From positions 5,208,001-5,272,000 of the forward strand of contig NZ_JBFOHP010000002.1 in the NCBI RefSeq assembly GCF_040907265.1: a DNA stretch of 64,000 nt. The letters run 5' to 3'. Below, piece by piece: positions 1 through 9,548 of the stretch. Position 1 is the stretch's first letter. The number at the start of each line of letters is the position of its first letter. This stretch comes from Streptomyces sclerotialus. GTDB taxonomy: Bacteria; Actinomycetota; Actinomycetes; Streptomycetales; Streptomycetaceae. The position numbers were made by a program, and so were the translations under genes. Under the pieces are notes generated by a model. That model made no database searches. It was given only the letters and a program-made list of their open reading frames with translations, and was not told the DNA's origin.

Positions 1-1629
1 GCCCAGGCGCGCCATCTCGCGCAGCGAGGGGCAGTCGCCGACGGTGAACCGGGTGCGCGGGACGAAGTCCTCACCCTTGCGCAGCGGACCGGGCCGGGCG
101 GCGTCCGACTCGATCGCCGCGATGATGCCGCGTACGCCCTCCGTCCGCCGGAAATCCTTGATCATCTGCCGGGTGGTGCCGATGTCGGCGGACGGCAGCG
201 ACAGGTTCAGCTGGGCCCGGCGCCCGTCCTGACCGGTGACCTTCATGAAGTCGGTCTGGATCGCGGTGAGGAGCATCTGCAGGGCGATCGCGCCGGCCAC
301 CGCGACGGTGATCCCGCTGACCGCGCGGGCCGCACTCCCGCCGGACAGTTGCAGCCGGCGGGTGGCGAGCTGCCAGGGCACGGGGCCGCCCGAGAAGCGC
401 GCCACCACCGCATCGACCGCCCACGGCAGCAGCAGCGCGATGCCGAGCAGCACCAGCACCGTGCCGCTCGCGAGGGCGAACGGCGGCGCCGCCTGCCCCG
501 CACGGGCCCGGTCGGCCACGAGCAGCAGCGCGAGGCCCGCGACCGGCAGCGGCAGCCGCCACCACAGCCGGCGCCGCCGGGCCGTGCCCTGCCGTACGAC
601 ACCCAGCGGCTCGATGGTGACGTCCCGCAGCGCGAAGAGCGTCACCGCCACCGCGGCGAGCGGCACGGCCACCACGATCAGCGCGGCCAGGGTGGGCACC
701 GGCGTCAGGTCGGCGGGGAAGGCGTTGACGTCCCAGACCGTGACCGAGCCGATGAACCGCCGCCCGACGAGGAACAGCCCGGCGCCCACCACCAGCCCGC
801 ACACCGCGCCGAGCAGCGCCTCGCCCGCCGCGGTCCGCCGAGTCGTCCGGGCGTCGGCGCCGATCAGCCGGAGCGCGGCCAGCCGCCGGTCGCGGCGCTC
901 GCCGCCGAAGCGGACCGCGGTGGCGATGAAGATCGCCACCGGCATCAGCAGTACGACGCACGCCACGACGAGCAGGACGAAGAGGACGGGGTCGAGCGGT
1001 TCGGCGGCGGACCGGGCGCCGAAGGACGCGAGGCGCTGCGCGCCGTCGGCCGTGGTGAGGGTGTCGCTGCCCGCGTAGTACGTCAGCTCGGCCGGGCCCA
1101 CCAGCCCGGCGTCCCCGATCGTGCCGGTGATGCGGTGGTCGAGCCGGTCGCGCAGCAGCGCCCCTTCGGGGGAGGCCAGCAGCTCGCGCAAGGCAGGGGA
1201 GACGACCATCTCGCCGGGGCCCGGCACCTCGGTCACGCCGGGCGGGGCCGGCGGCCGGGAGCCGTCGGGGCGCAGCAGCGTGCCGTGCACCGTGTCACCG
1301 CGGTAGAGGGTGTCGGCCGTGGCCGCCAGGAGGGTGTCCGCCGCGCGGTGCACCGTCGCAGCCCCGGCCGGCAACTGGCGGGCCTGGCCGCGTTCCGCGC
1401 GGGACTGCAGGAGGTGCGGTACGGAGGCGGCGGCGAGCAGCAGGGCGACGCCGAGCCCGACGCCGACGGCCGTCAGCACCGTACGGGCCCAGCCCTCGCG
1501 GCCGCCGGTGACCGCGAACCGGGCGCCCAGGGCCAGGTCGCGCAGCCGGACGGCGGCGCCCGAGGGCGGTGCCGGGGCCGGTGCGGGCGGGGTGGTGCGG
1601 CCGCCGGGCCGCCGGCCGGTGGCGGTCAT
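1..1629 (-). CDS. FtsX-like ABC transporter permease (3' part cut by window edge)
   Basis: Integral-membrane permease of a MacB/FtsX-type exporter that would work with the ATPase encoded immediately upstream. Reading from the ATG at 1629 the frame stays open to base 1, so the C-terminus lies outside the window. After a Pro/Ala-rich cytoplasmic start of about 30 residues there is one hydrophobic segment (about residues 50-65), a long extracytoplasmic domain, and then a hydrophobic block starting near residue 220 followed by the Arg-rich loop and further membrane segments typical of FtsX domains. Its start overlaps the stop of the ATPase gene (ATGA at 1626-1629), so translation is probably coupled. 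The substrate cannot be told from the sequence. Confidence 0.85.
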   Translation of the reverse strand, partial: MTATGRRPGGRTTPPAPAPAPPSGAAVRLRDLALGARFAVTGGREGWARTVLTAVGVGLGVALLLAAASVPHLLQSRAERGQARQLPAGAATVHRAADTLLAATADTLYRGDTVHGTLLRPDGSRPPAPPGVTEVPGPGEMVVSPALRELLASPEGALLRDRLDHRITGTIGDAGLVGPAELTYYAGSDTLTTADGAQRLASFGARSAAEPLDPVLFVLLVVACVVLLMPVAIFIATAVRFGGERRDRRLAALRLIGADARTTRRTAAGEALLGAVCGLVVGAGLFLVGRRFIGSVTVWDVNAFPADLTPVPTLAALIVVAVPLAAVAVTLFALRDVTIEPLGVVRQGTARRRRLWWRLPLPVAGLALLLVADRARAGQAAPPFALASGTVLVLLGIALLLPWAVDAVVARFSGGPVPWQLATRRLQLSGGSAARAVSGITVAVAGAIALQMLLTAIQTDFMKVTGQDGRRAQLNLSLPSADIGTTRQMIKDFRRTEGVRGIIAAIESDAARPGPLRKGEDFVPRTRFTVGDCPSLREMARLG

Positions 1630-2312
1630 GCGCTGCCCGCCATTTCCCGTGCCGTGCCGTCGCGTACGACGACTTCACGGTCGGAATAGGCGGCGACGCG
1701 GGCTTCGTGGGTGACCAGGACGACGGCGGCGTGGGTGTCGCGGGCGGCATCGGTCAGCAGGCCCATGACGCGTTCGCCGTTGAGGGAGTCCAGCGCGCCG
1801 GTGGGCTCGTCGGCGAAGAGGACGCGCGGCCGTGCCGCCATGGCGCGGGCGACGGCGACGCGCTGGCCCTGGCCGCCGGAGACCTCACCGGGGCGGTGGC
1901 CCGCGACGTCGTCCACTTCGAGGCGGGTGAGCCATTCGCGGGCCGTGGCCTCGGCGGCCTTGCGCTTGGTGCCGTTGAGCCGCAGCGGCAGGGCGACGTT
2001 CTCCAGGCAGGTGAGTTCGGGCACGAGCTGGCCGAACTGGAAGACGAAGCCGAAGTCGCCGCGGCGCAGGGCGCTGCGCCGGGCGTCGCTGAGGGCGGTG
2101 AGCTCGTGACCGTCGTAGTGGACGGTGCCGGAGTCGGGGCGGACGATGCCGGCCAGGCAGTGCAGCAGCGTGGACTTGCCGGAGCCGGAGGGGCCCAGGA
2201 CGGCGACGACCTCGCCGGGGTGGATCGAGAAATCCGCGCCGTCCAGCGCGGGCGTACGCCCGTACGCCTTGCGCAGGCCGCGGGCGGCGAGCAGGGATCC
2301 GGCCGGGGTCAT
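1626..2312 (-). CDS. ABC transporter ATP-binding protein
   Basis: ATPase subunit (228 aa) of the same exporter; it hydrolyses ATP at the cytoplasmic face. Walker A is GPSGSGKS near residue 40, the Q-loop is in VFQFGQL near residue 90, the ABC signature is VSGGQGQR near residue 143, Walker B is VLFADEP near residue 165, and the switch His is in LVTHEA near residue 200. Length and motif spacing match the MacB/LolD-type clade that partners with FtsX permeases. The ATG at 2312 is preceded by a short AT-rich promoter/operator region and its stop overlaps the permease start, forming a two-gene operon. Confidence 0.93.
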   Translation of the reverse strand: MTPAGSLLAARGLRKAYGRTPALDGADFSIHPGEVVAVLGPSGSGKSTLLHCLAGIVRPDSGTVHYDGHELTALSDARRSALRRGDFGFVFQFGQLVPELTCLENVALPLRLNGTKRKAAEATAREWLTRLEVDDVAGHRPGEVSGGQGQRVAVARAMAARPRVLFADEPTGALDSLNGERVMGLLTDAARDTHAAVVLVTHEARVAAYSDREVVVRDGTAREMAGSA

Positions 2313-2365
2313 GCGGGGGCCTCCGTACGCGCGGACGGCCTGGGGGGTTCCGTGAGCATGCGGCG

Positions 2366-2398
2366 CACACTACACGATGTGTATACATGCAGTGTATA
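2366..2398. promoter_or_regulatory. AT-rich promoter/operator of the ABC exporter operon
   Basis: A short AT-rich patch in otherwise GC-rich DNA lies 54-86 bases upstream of the ATPase start. It contains the palindrome TGTATACA (2380-2387) and two direct copies of GTGTATA spaced 12 bases apart. Exporters of this family in Streptomyces are often controlled by PadR- or GntR-type repressors that bind such sites, but no such regulator gene is in view here. Confidence 0.4.
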
Positions 2399-2454
2399 GC
2401 TGGTCCGGGGGAAGCCCCGGAGGCGCTTCAGGCCTCCGGGGCGGGGTGCACCGG

Positions 2455-2745
2455 TCAGTCCTCGGACGGGCCGCCCGCCGGGCCGTCCGAGGGTCCGGCC
2501 TCCTCGGGCGGCGGCTGCGGGCGCTTCGGCGGGCGCCCCGGGCGCCGCATCGCCGCGGCGTCCTTGGGCAGCCGGTCCGCCTCTCCCAGCGCGCGGCGCA
2601 GCAGGAACTCGATCTGCGCGTTGACGCTGCGCAGCTCGTCCCCGGCCCACCGCGCCAGCGCGTCGTGGACGGCCGGGTCGAGCCGCAGCAGCACCTGCTT
2701 GCGCTGCCGCGGCCGCCGCGCCGGTGTCCCGGACTCCTCGCTCAC
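2455..2745 (-). CDS. small ribbon-helix-helix-like protein, coupled to SPFH gene
   Basis: A 96-aa basic/proline-rich protein. Residues about 15-60 (KQVLLRLDPAVHDALARW followed by an NAQIEFLLRRAL helix) resemble an Arc/MetJ-type ribbon-helix-helix DNA-binding module; the last 35 residues are low-complexity Pro/Gly/Glu. The GTG start at 2745 overlaps the stop of the SPFH gene (GTGA), so it is the second gene of a two-gene operon. A role as DNA-binding regulator, possibly of its own operon, is inference; it could instead be a small partner of the membrane protein. Confidence 0.75.
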   Translation of the reverse strand: MSEESGTPARRPRQRKQVLLRLDPAVHDALARWAGDELRSVNAQIEFLLRRALGEADRLPKDAAAMRRPGRPPKRPQPPPEEAGPSDGPAGGPSED

Positions 2746-3698
2746 TGGTACAGCGAGCCCGTGTTCAGGACGGGCTGGGCCGCGCGGTCACCGCACAGCA
2801 CCACCATCAGGTTCGAGACCATGGCCGCCTTGCGCTCCTCGTCCAGCTCGACGATGCCCTGCTCGTTGATCCGGTCGAGCGCCGACTCGACCATGCCGAC
2901 CGCGCCCTCGACGATCTGCTGGCGGGCCGCGACGACCGCGCCGGCCTGCTGCCGCTGGAGCATCGCCGAGGCGATCTCGGGGGCGTACGCGAGGTGGCTG
3001 AAGCGCGCCTCGATGATCCGCACGCCGGCCGCCTCGACCCGGGCGGTCAGCTCGGCGGCGAGCTTCTCGGTGATCTCCTCGGCGTTGCCGCGCAGCGAGA
3101 GGGCGTCCTCGTCGTGCGCGTCGTAGGGGTACTCGATCGCGATGTGCCGGACGGCCGCCTCGGTCTGGGTCGCGACGAACTCCAGGAAGTCGTCGACCTC
3201 GAAGAGCGCCTGCGCGGTGTCCTCGACCTTCCAGACCACGATCGACGCCAGCTCGATGGGGTTGCCGTACGCGTCGTTGACCTTCAGGACCGCGGTCTCG
3301 TGGTTGCGGACCCGGGTGGAGATCTTGGTGGCGCTGGTGAGCGGGTTGATCCAGCGCAGGCCGTCGGTGCGGATCGTGCCGACGTACCGGCCGAAGAGCT
3401 GGATCACCCGCGCCTCGCCCGGCGCGACCATCTTCACGCCGCCCATGCAGAAGAGCGAGACGAGCAGCAGCAGGATGCCGACGCCGATCATCGTGCCGCC
3501 CAGTCCCTTGCCGCCGTCCGAGGCGGTGGCGGCGCCGAGGATCGCCAGCGCGATGCCGGCGAGGACGCCGAGCACGGTCAGCAGCAGGCCGAGGCCGCCC
3601 GGGATGCTGTGCGCCGTCACCTCTCTGACCTGCGGCGCGGGCAGGGCCGGGGGGTCGGGCTCGGTGATGGCGGGCGGTGTGGGCGCGGAGTCGGACAT
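2742..3698 (-). CDS. SPFH / band 7 (prohibitin-like) membrane protein
   Basis: Stomatin/prohibitin-superfamily protein, expected to form membrane-associated oligomers. From the ATG at 3698 (318 aa) there is a Pro-rich cytoplasmic tail of about 30 residues, two hydrophobic segments (about 32-56 and 62-85), then the SPFH domain beginning MVAPGEARVIQLFGRYVG and ending in a helical region rich in Glu/Ala. I prefer this start over an upstream in-frame one at 3752 because a GGGGGA ribosome-binding sequence sits just ahead of it. It is coupled to the downstream ribbon-helix-helix gene. An ATAGCTAT palindrome lies in the promoter region about 55 bases upstream. Confidence 0.88.
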   Translation of the reverse strand: MSDSAPTPPAITEPDPPALPAPQVREVTAHSIPGGLGLLLTVLGVLAGIALAILGAATASDGGKGLGGTMIGVGILLLLVSLFCMGGVKMVAPGEARVIQLFGRYVGTIRTDGLRWINPLTSATKISTRVRNHETAVLKVNDAYGNPIELASIVVWKVEDTAQALFEVDDFLEFVATQTEAAVRHIAIEYPYDAHDEDALSLRGNAEEITEKLAAELTARVEAAGVRIIEARFSHLAYAPEIASAMLQRQQAGAVVAARQQIVEGAVGMVESALDRINEQGIVELDEERKAAMVSNLMVVLCGDRAAQPVLNTGSLYQ

Positions 3699-3946
3699 GG
3701 GGTCCCCCGTTCCGTACGGCACTCCGTGAGAGTGCTTTCGCTGGTCTAGCAAAGTGATAGCTATTTAAGCGTGGCGGCCGACGGGGGCGCAAGCCCTGAC
3801 GACGAAGGCGCCGAACGGTTGCACAGGAATGGGGTGCTGATTGTCACGTCCGGAAAATGGTTGATCGATGCGTATGTGATGACACCAGGGGGTTAGCTTC
3901 GGAGGCTGGGTTATTTGGGGGCGGAACGACTGGAGTGACGGAAGCG

Positions 3947-6190
3947 ATGGGCCGAGCCGAGGCGAGACGGGCGCAGAAGAGGGGCAGGCGCCGGGCGAAA
4001 GCGAAACGACGCGCGGGCATAGGCCGCTTCTTCACCTTCAAGAAGCTGCTGGGGGCGTTCTTCACCGTCTGCCTGCTGGGCGTCCTCGGCTTCGTCGCCG
4101 CGTACCTGTACGTCGACGTGCCCAAGGACGGCAACGTCGAGGCCACCGCGCAGAGCAACGTCTACAAGTGGGCCGACGGGTCGGTCATGGTCCGCACCGG
4201 CAAGTACAACCGCGAGAGCGTGCCGCTGAGCGAGATTCCCAAGGCCGTCCAGCACACCTTCGTCGCCGCCGAGAACAAGTCGTTCTACGACGACTCCGGC
4301 GTCGACCTGAAGGGCACGGCCCGCGGCATCCTCAACACCCTGCGCGGCCAGGGCAAGCAGGGCGGCTCGACCATCACCCAGCAGTTCGTGAAGAACTACT
4401 ACCTGACGCAGGACCAGACGATCAGCCGCAAGCTCAAGGAGATCGTCATCTCCTTGAAGGTCGACCAGAAGCTGAGCAAGAACGACATCCTGGCCGGCTA
4501 CATCAACACCAGCTACTACGGCCGCGGCGCGTACGGCATCCAGGCCGCCGCCCAGGCCTACTACCGCGTGGACGCCAAGGACCTGACGGTCTCCCAGGGC
4601 GCGTACCTCGCCTCGCTGCTCCAGGCCCCCAACCAGTACGACTGGGCCGTCGCCACCGACGCCGGAAAGAAGCGGGTCAAGGAGCGCTGGGCCTACACCC
4701 TGGACAACATGGTCGAGATGGGGTGGCTCGACGAAGCGGAGCGCGCCGAGCAGAAGTTCCGGGTACCGAAGGAGCCCAAGCCGCAGCCGGGCCTGGAGGG
4801 CCGCAACGGCTACCTCGTCGAAGCCGCCAAGGCGGAGCTGCGCGCCCAGGGCGTCGACATCGACAGCGGCGGCGGGTGGACCATCACCCTCGGCATCGAG
4901 AAGGACCGGCAGCGCGCGCTGGAGAAGGCGGTCGACGACCGGCTCAACAGCAAGCTCGACCCCAAGGCCCGCGCGGCCGACGCCGACGCCCAGGCCGGCG
5001 CGGTCTCCGTCGACCCGGGCACCGGCCACATCGTGGCGATGTACGGCGGCAAGGGCTACACCGAGCACTACACCAACAACGCCCTCCGCGCCGACTACCA
5101 GCCCGCCTCCACCTTCAAGCCGGTCATCCTCGCCGCCGCCCTGGAGGAGGGCTCCACCACCCAGGACGGCACGCCGATCACGCCGGACACGGTCTACGAC
5201 GGCACCAGCCGCCGGCCGGTCAAGGGCAGCGCCATCGGGTTCGCACCGCCCAACGAGGACGAGAAGGACTACGGCCCGATCTCCGTCCAGGAGGCGATGA
5301 ACAACTCGGTCAACTCGGTCTTCGCGCAGATGGGCGTGGACGTCGGCCTGGACACGGTGCGGCAGACCGCGGGGCAGCTCGGCATGGACGCCGAGAAGAT
5401 CTCCGGCCGCCCGGCCATGACCCTCGGCTCGATGGGCGCCAGCCCGAAGCAGATGGCGGGGGTCTACGCGACCCTCGACAACCACGGCAAGAAGGTCACC
5501 CCGACGCTGGTGACCTCGGCCCAGCAGAACGGGGACGACCCGGTCGACCTGCCGGACCCGGTCGGCGGCCAGGTCGTCACCCGGCAGACCGCGGACACCG
5601 TGACCTCCGTACTGACCGGCGTGGTCCAGGACGGTACGGGCACGGCGGTACGCAACACCAACTACGAGGTCGCGGGCAAGACCGGCACCTCCGACGACAA
5701 CAAGTCCGCCTGGTTCGTGGGCTACACGCCCAAGCTGGTCACCGCCGTCGGCCTCTTCGGCGAGGACGCGGACCCGCCGCACCCGCAGGTCACCCTCAAG
5801 GGCGCGGGCGGCGGCGGCCGGGTCAACGGCGGCGGCTACCCCGCGGAGATCTGGGCCGCCTACACCGAGAACGCCCTGGGCGCCGCGGTGTCGGCCCGCT
5901 TCGACCTGGACACCGACATGGGTGCCGGGGTCGCCCCGCCGCCCAGCCCGACGCCGACCGAAACGGAGGAGTCCGAGTCCCCGTCGCCGAGCCCGTCGGA
6001 GAGCTCCGAGTCCGCCTCGCCCTCGCCGTCCCCGTCGCCCAGCGAGTCGGAGTCCGCCGAGCCGCCCGAGGAGTCGGCCTCCCCGTCACCGAGCGAGTCC
6101 TCGGACCTCCCGCTGCCGGGCGACGGCGACGAGGAGACGGACAAGGAGCCCGGCACCGGCAACGGCAGACACCCGATGCTCGGCGACTGA
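3947..6190 (+). CDS. bifunctional (class A) penicillin-binding protein
   Basis: Peptidoglycan glycosyltransferase/transpeptidase that polymerises and cross-links the cell wall on the outer face of the membrane. From the ATG at 3947 (747 aa): a basic cytoplasmic start, one membrane anchor (about 32-55), and a GT51 domain with catalytic Glu109 (AAENKSFYDD) and GGSTITQQ at 139-146. The transpeptidase follows, with the active-site motif STFK at 388-391, SVN at 454-456 and KTG at 578-580. The last ~95 residues are a Ser/Pro/Glu-rich low-complexity tail. A GTG four codons upstream (3935) is an alternative start. The gene is divergent from the SPFH operon and is followed by a strong hairpin. Confidence 0.95.
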   Translation: MGRAEARRAQKRGRRRAKAKRRAGIGRFFTFKKLLGAFFTVCLLGVLGFVAAYLYVDVPKDGNVEATAQSNVYKWADGSVMVRTGKYNRESVPLSEIPKAVQHTFVAAENKSFYDDSGVDLKGTARGILNTLRGQGKQGGSTITQQFVKNYYLTQDQTISRKLKEIVISLKVDQKLSKNDILAGYINTSYYGRGAYGIQAAAQAYYRVDAKDLTVSQGAYLASLLQAPNQYDWAVATDAGKKRVKERWAYTLDNMVEMGWLDEAERAEQKFRVPKEPKPQPGLEGRNGYLVEAAKAELRAQGVDIDSGGGWTITLGIEKDRQRALEKAVDDRLNSKLDPKARAADADAQAGAVSVDPGTGHIVAMYGGKGYTEHYTNNALRADYQPASTFKPVILAAALEEGSTTQDGTPITPDTVYDGTSRRPVKGSAIGFAPPNEDEKDYGPISVQEAMNNSVNSVFAQMGVDVGLDTVRQTAGQLGMDAEKISGRPAMTLGSMGASPKQMAGVYATLDNHGKKVTPTLVTSAQQNGDDPVDLPDPVGGQVVTRQTADTVTSVLTGVVQDGTGTAVRNTNYEVAGKTGTSDDNKSAWFVGYTPKLVTAVGLFGEDADPPHPQVTLKGAGGGGRVNGGGYPAEIWAAYTENALGAAVSARFDLDTDMGAGVAPPPSPTPTETEESESPSPSPSESSESASPSPSPSPSESESAEPPEESASPSPSESSDLPLPGDGDEETDKEPGTGNGRHPMLGD

Positions 6191-6204
6191 TCCGGGAACG
6201 CAGC

Positions 6205-6239
6205 GCGGCCCCCGCCTCTCCGAAGAGGACGGGGGCCGC
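6205..6239. terminator. bidirectional hairpin terminator between PBP and phosphatase genes
   Basis: GC-rich inverted repeat: GCGGCCCCC plus CCTCT pair with AGAGG plus GGGGGCCGC around a short loop. It sits between two convergent genes, 15 bases after the PBP stop and 29 bases from the end of the phosphatase gene on the other strand. Confidence 0.8.
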
Positions 6240-6268
6240 ACCGCGTGCACGAGGGCCGGGCGGGGCGC

Positions 6269-8674
6269 CTACTCCCGGCCCGGCAGCCGCCGTGCCACGG
6301 GCGGCATCGACAGCTCGAACCACACCACCTTGCCGGTGCTCAGCCGGGTCGCACCCCAGCGCCGGGCCAGCCGGTTCACCAGGTACAGGCCCCGGCCGCC
6401 CTCGTCCGACGGGCGGGCCTGGCGCAGCCGCGGGAGCTGCGGCACGTCGTCGCCGACCTCGCAGCGCAGTACGTCCGTGCGCAGCAGCCGCAGCGTGATC
6501 GGCCGCTCCGCGTACCGCACGGCATTCGTCACGACCTCACTGACCAGCAACTCCACCTGGTCCGTCAGCTCTTCGAGCCCCCAGCGCTGGAGAGCCCTGC
6601 GGGCCAGCCGGCGGGCCTGCCCGGCGGTCTGCGCCTTCGGGTCGAGGTACCAGTACGCCACGTCGCTCGGCGCGATCCCGTCGAAGCGGGCCGCGAGCAG
6701 CGCGATGTCGTCGTCCCGGTCGCCCGGGCCGAGCATGTCCAGCACCTCGTCGCAGAGCGGCTCCAGCGGCGGCGGGTTCGGCCCGGTCAGCCGGGCCGTC
6801 TCCGTCAGCCGCTCGCGCAGCTGCTCTATGCCGGTCCACACGTCCCGTATCCGGGACTCCACCAGCCCGTCGGTGTAGAGGACGAGGGTCGCCCCGGCGG
6901 GCGCGTCCAGCTCGACGGCCTCGAAGTCGACGCCGCCGACGCCGATCGGCGCGCCCGGCGGCACGCGCAGCACCTCGGCCCGGCCGCCGCGGTGCAGCAT
7001 GACGGGCGGCGGATGCCCGGCGTTCGCCACGATGATGCGGTGCGCGACCGGGTCGTAGACCGCGTACAGGCAGGTCGCCATCCGGTCCGTGCCGAGCCGC
7101 TGGGCCTGCTCGTCGAGGTGGTGCAGCACCTCCTGCGGCGGCAGGTCGAGCCCGGCGAGGGTCTGCGCGGTCGTGCGCAGCTGGCCCATGATGGCGGCCG
7201 AGGTCATCGAATGCCCCATCACGTCGCCGACGACCAGGGCGACTCTGGAGCCCGGGAGCGGGATCGCGTCGTACCAGTCACCGCCGACCCTGGCCGTCTC
7301 GGCGGCCGGGAGGTACCGGCTGGCGAGCCGGACACCGGTGGGCTGCGGGAGGGAGTCGGGCAGCATCGTGCGCTGCAGCGCGTCGGCGATGTACGCCTCG
7401 CGCCCGTACAGCACCGCCTTGTCCACGCCGAGCGCGGTGTGCGTCGCCAGCTGCGCCGCCACCAGCAGGTCGTCCGGCTCGAACGCGGGCCGGTCCGGGC
7501 GGCGCAGGAAGACGGCAGCGCCGATCACCCGGCGGCGGCCGCGCAGCGGCGCCAGGATGACGCGCTGGCCGTGCGGCATGTGCGTGCCGGTGCCGAGCAG
7601 TTCGGGCAGCGCCGCCTGCGCGGCCTGCGCCTCACCGAAGAGCGGGCGCACCCCGCGCAGCACCTCGGCCAGCGGCCCGCCGATGCGTACCTCCGCCAGC
7701 TCGGCCGCCGTCCCGCCCATCGCCGGGCCCAGGTCGGGCTGCGCGGGCAGGGTGGGCAGCCGGCCGCCGTTGGTGTCGGCCTCCTCGGGGATGCGGTCGG
7801 TGCGGCGCAGCCGCAGGACGACGGGCCCGGCCGGCCGCTCGTCGCCCACCGGCAGCGGGTCGCGCAGGTACACCAGGATCGCGTCGGCGAACGTCGGGAC
7901 GGTCGCCCGGCACAGGCCCAGCACGATCTCGTCCAGGTCGATGCCGCGCGCGATCCGCCGGGTGGCGGCGCCGACGAAGCGCAGCCGGTCGCCGCCGGGC
8001 TGCCGTGCCGGCATCGGCTCACCCCCCTCGGCCGGATGCGCCGAGCGGGCCGGCGGCGCCTCCGGGCGCCCCGGCTCCTCGGCCTGCCGGCGTGTTCCGC
8101 CGTCGCTCCGGGCACGGCCGCGGCGCGGCCCCGCGGACGGTACCGCGGGGTCCTGCGGCCGCTGCCGGGCCCGGCCTTCGCCGCTGTCGCGCGGCCGTCC
8201 GACGCCGCCCGTGCCGCCGTTCTCGTGCGCGCCGGAGCCGCTGCCCGGCTCCTCGGCCCGGGACCGGGCCCGGCCCGCCGTGCCGTGTCCGGCGCCGCGG
8301 TCCCGGGCGGGGTCGCCGACGGGCTCGCCGCCGGGCCCGCCGGCCTGGGTGTGGCCGTCGGCGCTCTGCGCGGCATTGCGGTCGGCGGTCCGCCGGTCCC
8401 GTTGCCGCCTGCGCTTCTTCCCGCCGCGCCCCGGGGGCGCGGGCAGCTCACCGGAGCCTCCGGCGGTGCGCTCGGGCGGTCCCGCGGCGACGGAGCCGGG
8501 CAGGCCGGAGCCGGGCAGATCGGCAGGGGCGGGGCCGACGGGCCGCTGCAGGGCGTCGCGCGGATCGACGGCGCCGTGCGCCGTCGTCTCCGGCAGCCCC
8601 CGCGGCGCCATGGCCGGGGGCGCGGCCGGCAGGGGTGCCGGTCGCGAAGGGTGGGAGGTGGGGTGCTCCGTCAC
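6269..8674 (-). CDS. PP2C/SpoIIE-type phosphatase with GAF and HATPase domains
   Basis: Cytoplasmic regulatory protein of the SpoIIE/RsbU family common in Streptomyces, probably acting in an anti-sigma/anti-anti-sigma network. From the GTG at 8674 (about 801 aa) the first ~210 residues are disordered (Pro/Arg/Gly-rich). A GAF-like domain follows (about 215-370), then the SpoIIE phosphatase domain with metal-binding GGDWYDA, GDVMGHS and YTDGLVE, and a C-terminal HATPase_c module with SEVVTNAVRYAE and a G-rich lid (DEGGRGLYLV). A TTG at 8725 overlapping the methyltransferase stop (TTGA) is an alternative coupled start. Having phosphatase and kinase-like modules in one chain suggests self-contained switching of a partner protein. 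Confidence 0.9.
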   Translation of the reverse strand: MTEHPTSHPSRPAPLPAAPPAMAPRGLPETTAHGAVDPRDALQRPVGPAPADLPGSGLPGSVAAGPPERTAGGSGELPAPPGRGGKKRRRQRDRRTADRNAAQSADGHTQAGGPGGEPVGDPARDRGAGHGTAGRARSRAEEPGSGSGAHENGGTGGVGRPRDSGEGRARQRPQDPAVPSAGPRRGRARSDGGTRRQAEEPGRPEAPPARSAHPAEGGEPMPARQPGGDRLRFVGAATRRIARGIDLDEIVLGLCRATVPTFADAILVYLRDPLPVGDERPAGPVVLRLRRTDRIPEEADTNGGRLPTLPAQPDLGPAMGGTAAELAEVRIGGPLAEVLRGVRPLFGEAQAAQAALPELLGTGTHMPHGQRVILAPLRGRRRVIGAAVFLRRPDRPAFEPDDLLVAAQLATHTALGVDKAVLYGREAYIADALQRTMLPDSLPQPTGVRLASRYLPAAETARVGGDWYDAIPLPGSRVALVVGDVMGHSMTSAAIMGQLRTTAQTLAGLDLPPQEVLHHLDEQAQRLGTDRMATCLYAVYDPVAHRIIVANAGHPPPVMLHRGGRAEVLRVPPGAPIGVGGVDFEAVELDAPAGATLVLYTDGLVESRIRDVWTGIEQLRERLTETARLTGPNPPPLEPLCDEVLDMLGPGDRDDDIALLAARFDGIAPSDVAYWYLDPKAQTAGQARRLARRALQRWGLEELTDQVELLVSEVVTNAVRYAERPITLRLLRTDVLRCEVGDDVPQLPRLRQARPSDEGGRGLYLVNRLARRWGATRLSTGKVVWFELSMPPVARRLPGRE

Positions 8675-8721
8675 GCGTGGGATTCCATCCGTCCGGGGCT
8701 GCGCGCCGGGCGCGCTGCGTC

Positions 8722-9402
8722 TCAAGCGCGTCGCAGGTGCAGGAAGAGCTGGATCTCGGGTGGCACGTCCGTACTGGCCGGGGCATACGCATACGAGTCC
8801 TCCCCGGTGACTTCGAAACCCGCGTCGCGCACGACATGGCGCAAGTCGTCCCGCAGGTAACCCGATACCCGGATCGTGTGGCCCAGGAACGGAATCGGGT
8901 AGTCGTCCACGTCGGACTCGACCATCGACAGGGCGAGCAGCCCTTCCGGCCGCAGGAGTGTGTGCAGCATCCGCAGCGCGTACGGGATTTCCGCGCGCGG
9001 CAGCATCAGCAGGGAGAAGAAGGCGGCGGCACCGTCGAACGAGCCGGGGCCGCCGAGCCGGCCGTCCCGCAGGTCGGCGAGGTCGAGGTGGTGGAACTCG
9101 GCGGAGGGAACGTTCTCCCGCGCCATTTCGATCATGGTGGCGGAGATGTCGACCCCGACGACGTCGTGGCCGGCCCCGGACAGCTGCTGGGCGGTGGGCA
9201 GGCCCGTGCCGCAGCCGACGTCCAGCACGCGGGAGCCGTCCGGCAGCGCGGCGGCGAGCCAGGCTCCGGCGGCGCGCTGCCCCTCCTTGTGGGGGAACGC
9301 GCTGTCGTAGGCCGAGGCGATCGCGTTGAACGCCTCGGCCTGCCCGGCCCGGTCCAGTGCTAACCGGTTCAGGCCCTCGTACCCGTCGTAGCTGTCGCTC
9401 AC
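8722..9402 (-). CDS. class I SAM-dependent methyltransferase
   Basis: Small (226 aa) methyltransferase; the substrate is unknown. Motif I is VLDVGCGTG near residue 60, followed by the acidic residue in VGVDIS; motif IV lies in the SFDGAAAFFSLLMLP stretch and the C-terminal half carries the usual beta-hairpin region. It starts with GTG at 9402 behind a strong GGAGGGG sequence. Its TGA overlaps a possible TTG start for the phosphatase gene, suggesting co-transcription. A LexA-like palindrome lies about 150 bases upstream. Confidence 0.85.
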   Translation of the reverse strand: MSDSYDGYEGLNRLALDRAGQAEAFNAIASAYDSAFPHKEGQRAAGAWLAAALPDGSRVLDVGCGTGLPTAQQLSGAGHDVVGVDISATMIEMARENVPSAEFHHLDLADLRDGRLGGPGSFDGAAAFFSLLMLPRAEIPYALRMLHTLLRPEGLLALSMVESDVDDYPIPFLGHTIRVSGYLRDDLRHVVRDAGFEVTGEDSYAYAPASTDVPPEIQLFLHLRRA

Positions 9403-9548
9403 GACCCCGCCCCTCCTGCGACCGCGGTCAAGTTCGGTTTCCAGTTCTGGAGTTGCGTCTGTGCCTTCTCGGCCCTCTTGCGGAGGACGATCCTACGTTT
9501 GAACCCGTGGGGCGCAGCAAGGGGGCTCGCCCCTGAGCATGGCATCAA

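Noticed and set aside
349..1689. Large plus-strand ORF opposite the ABC permease
   Set aside because: Arg/Gln/Gly-rich shadow typical of high-GC antisense frames; the permease frame has membrane segments and FtsX character.
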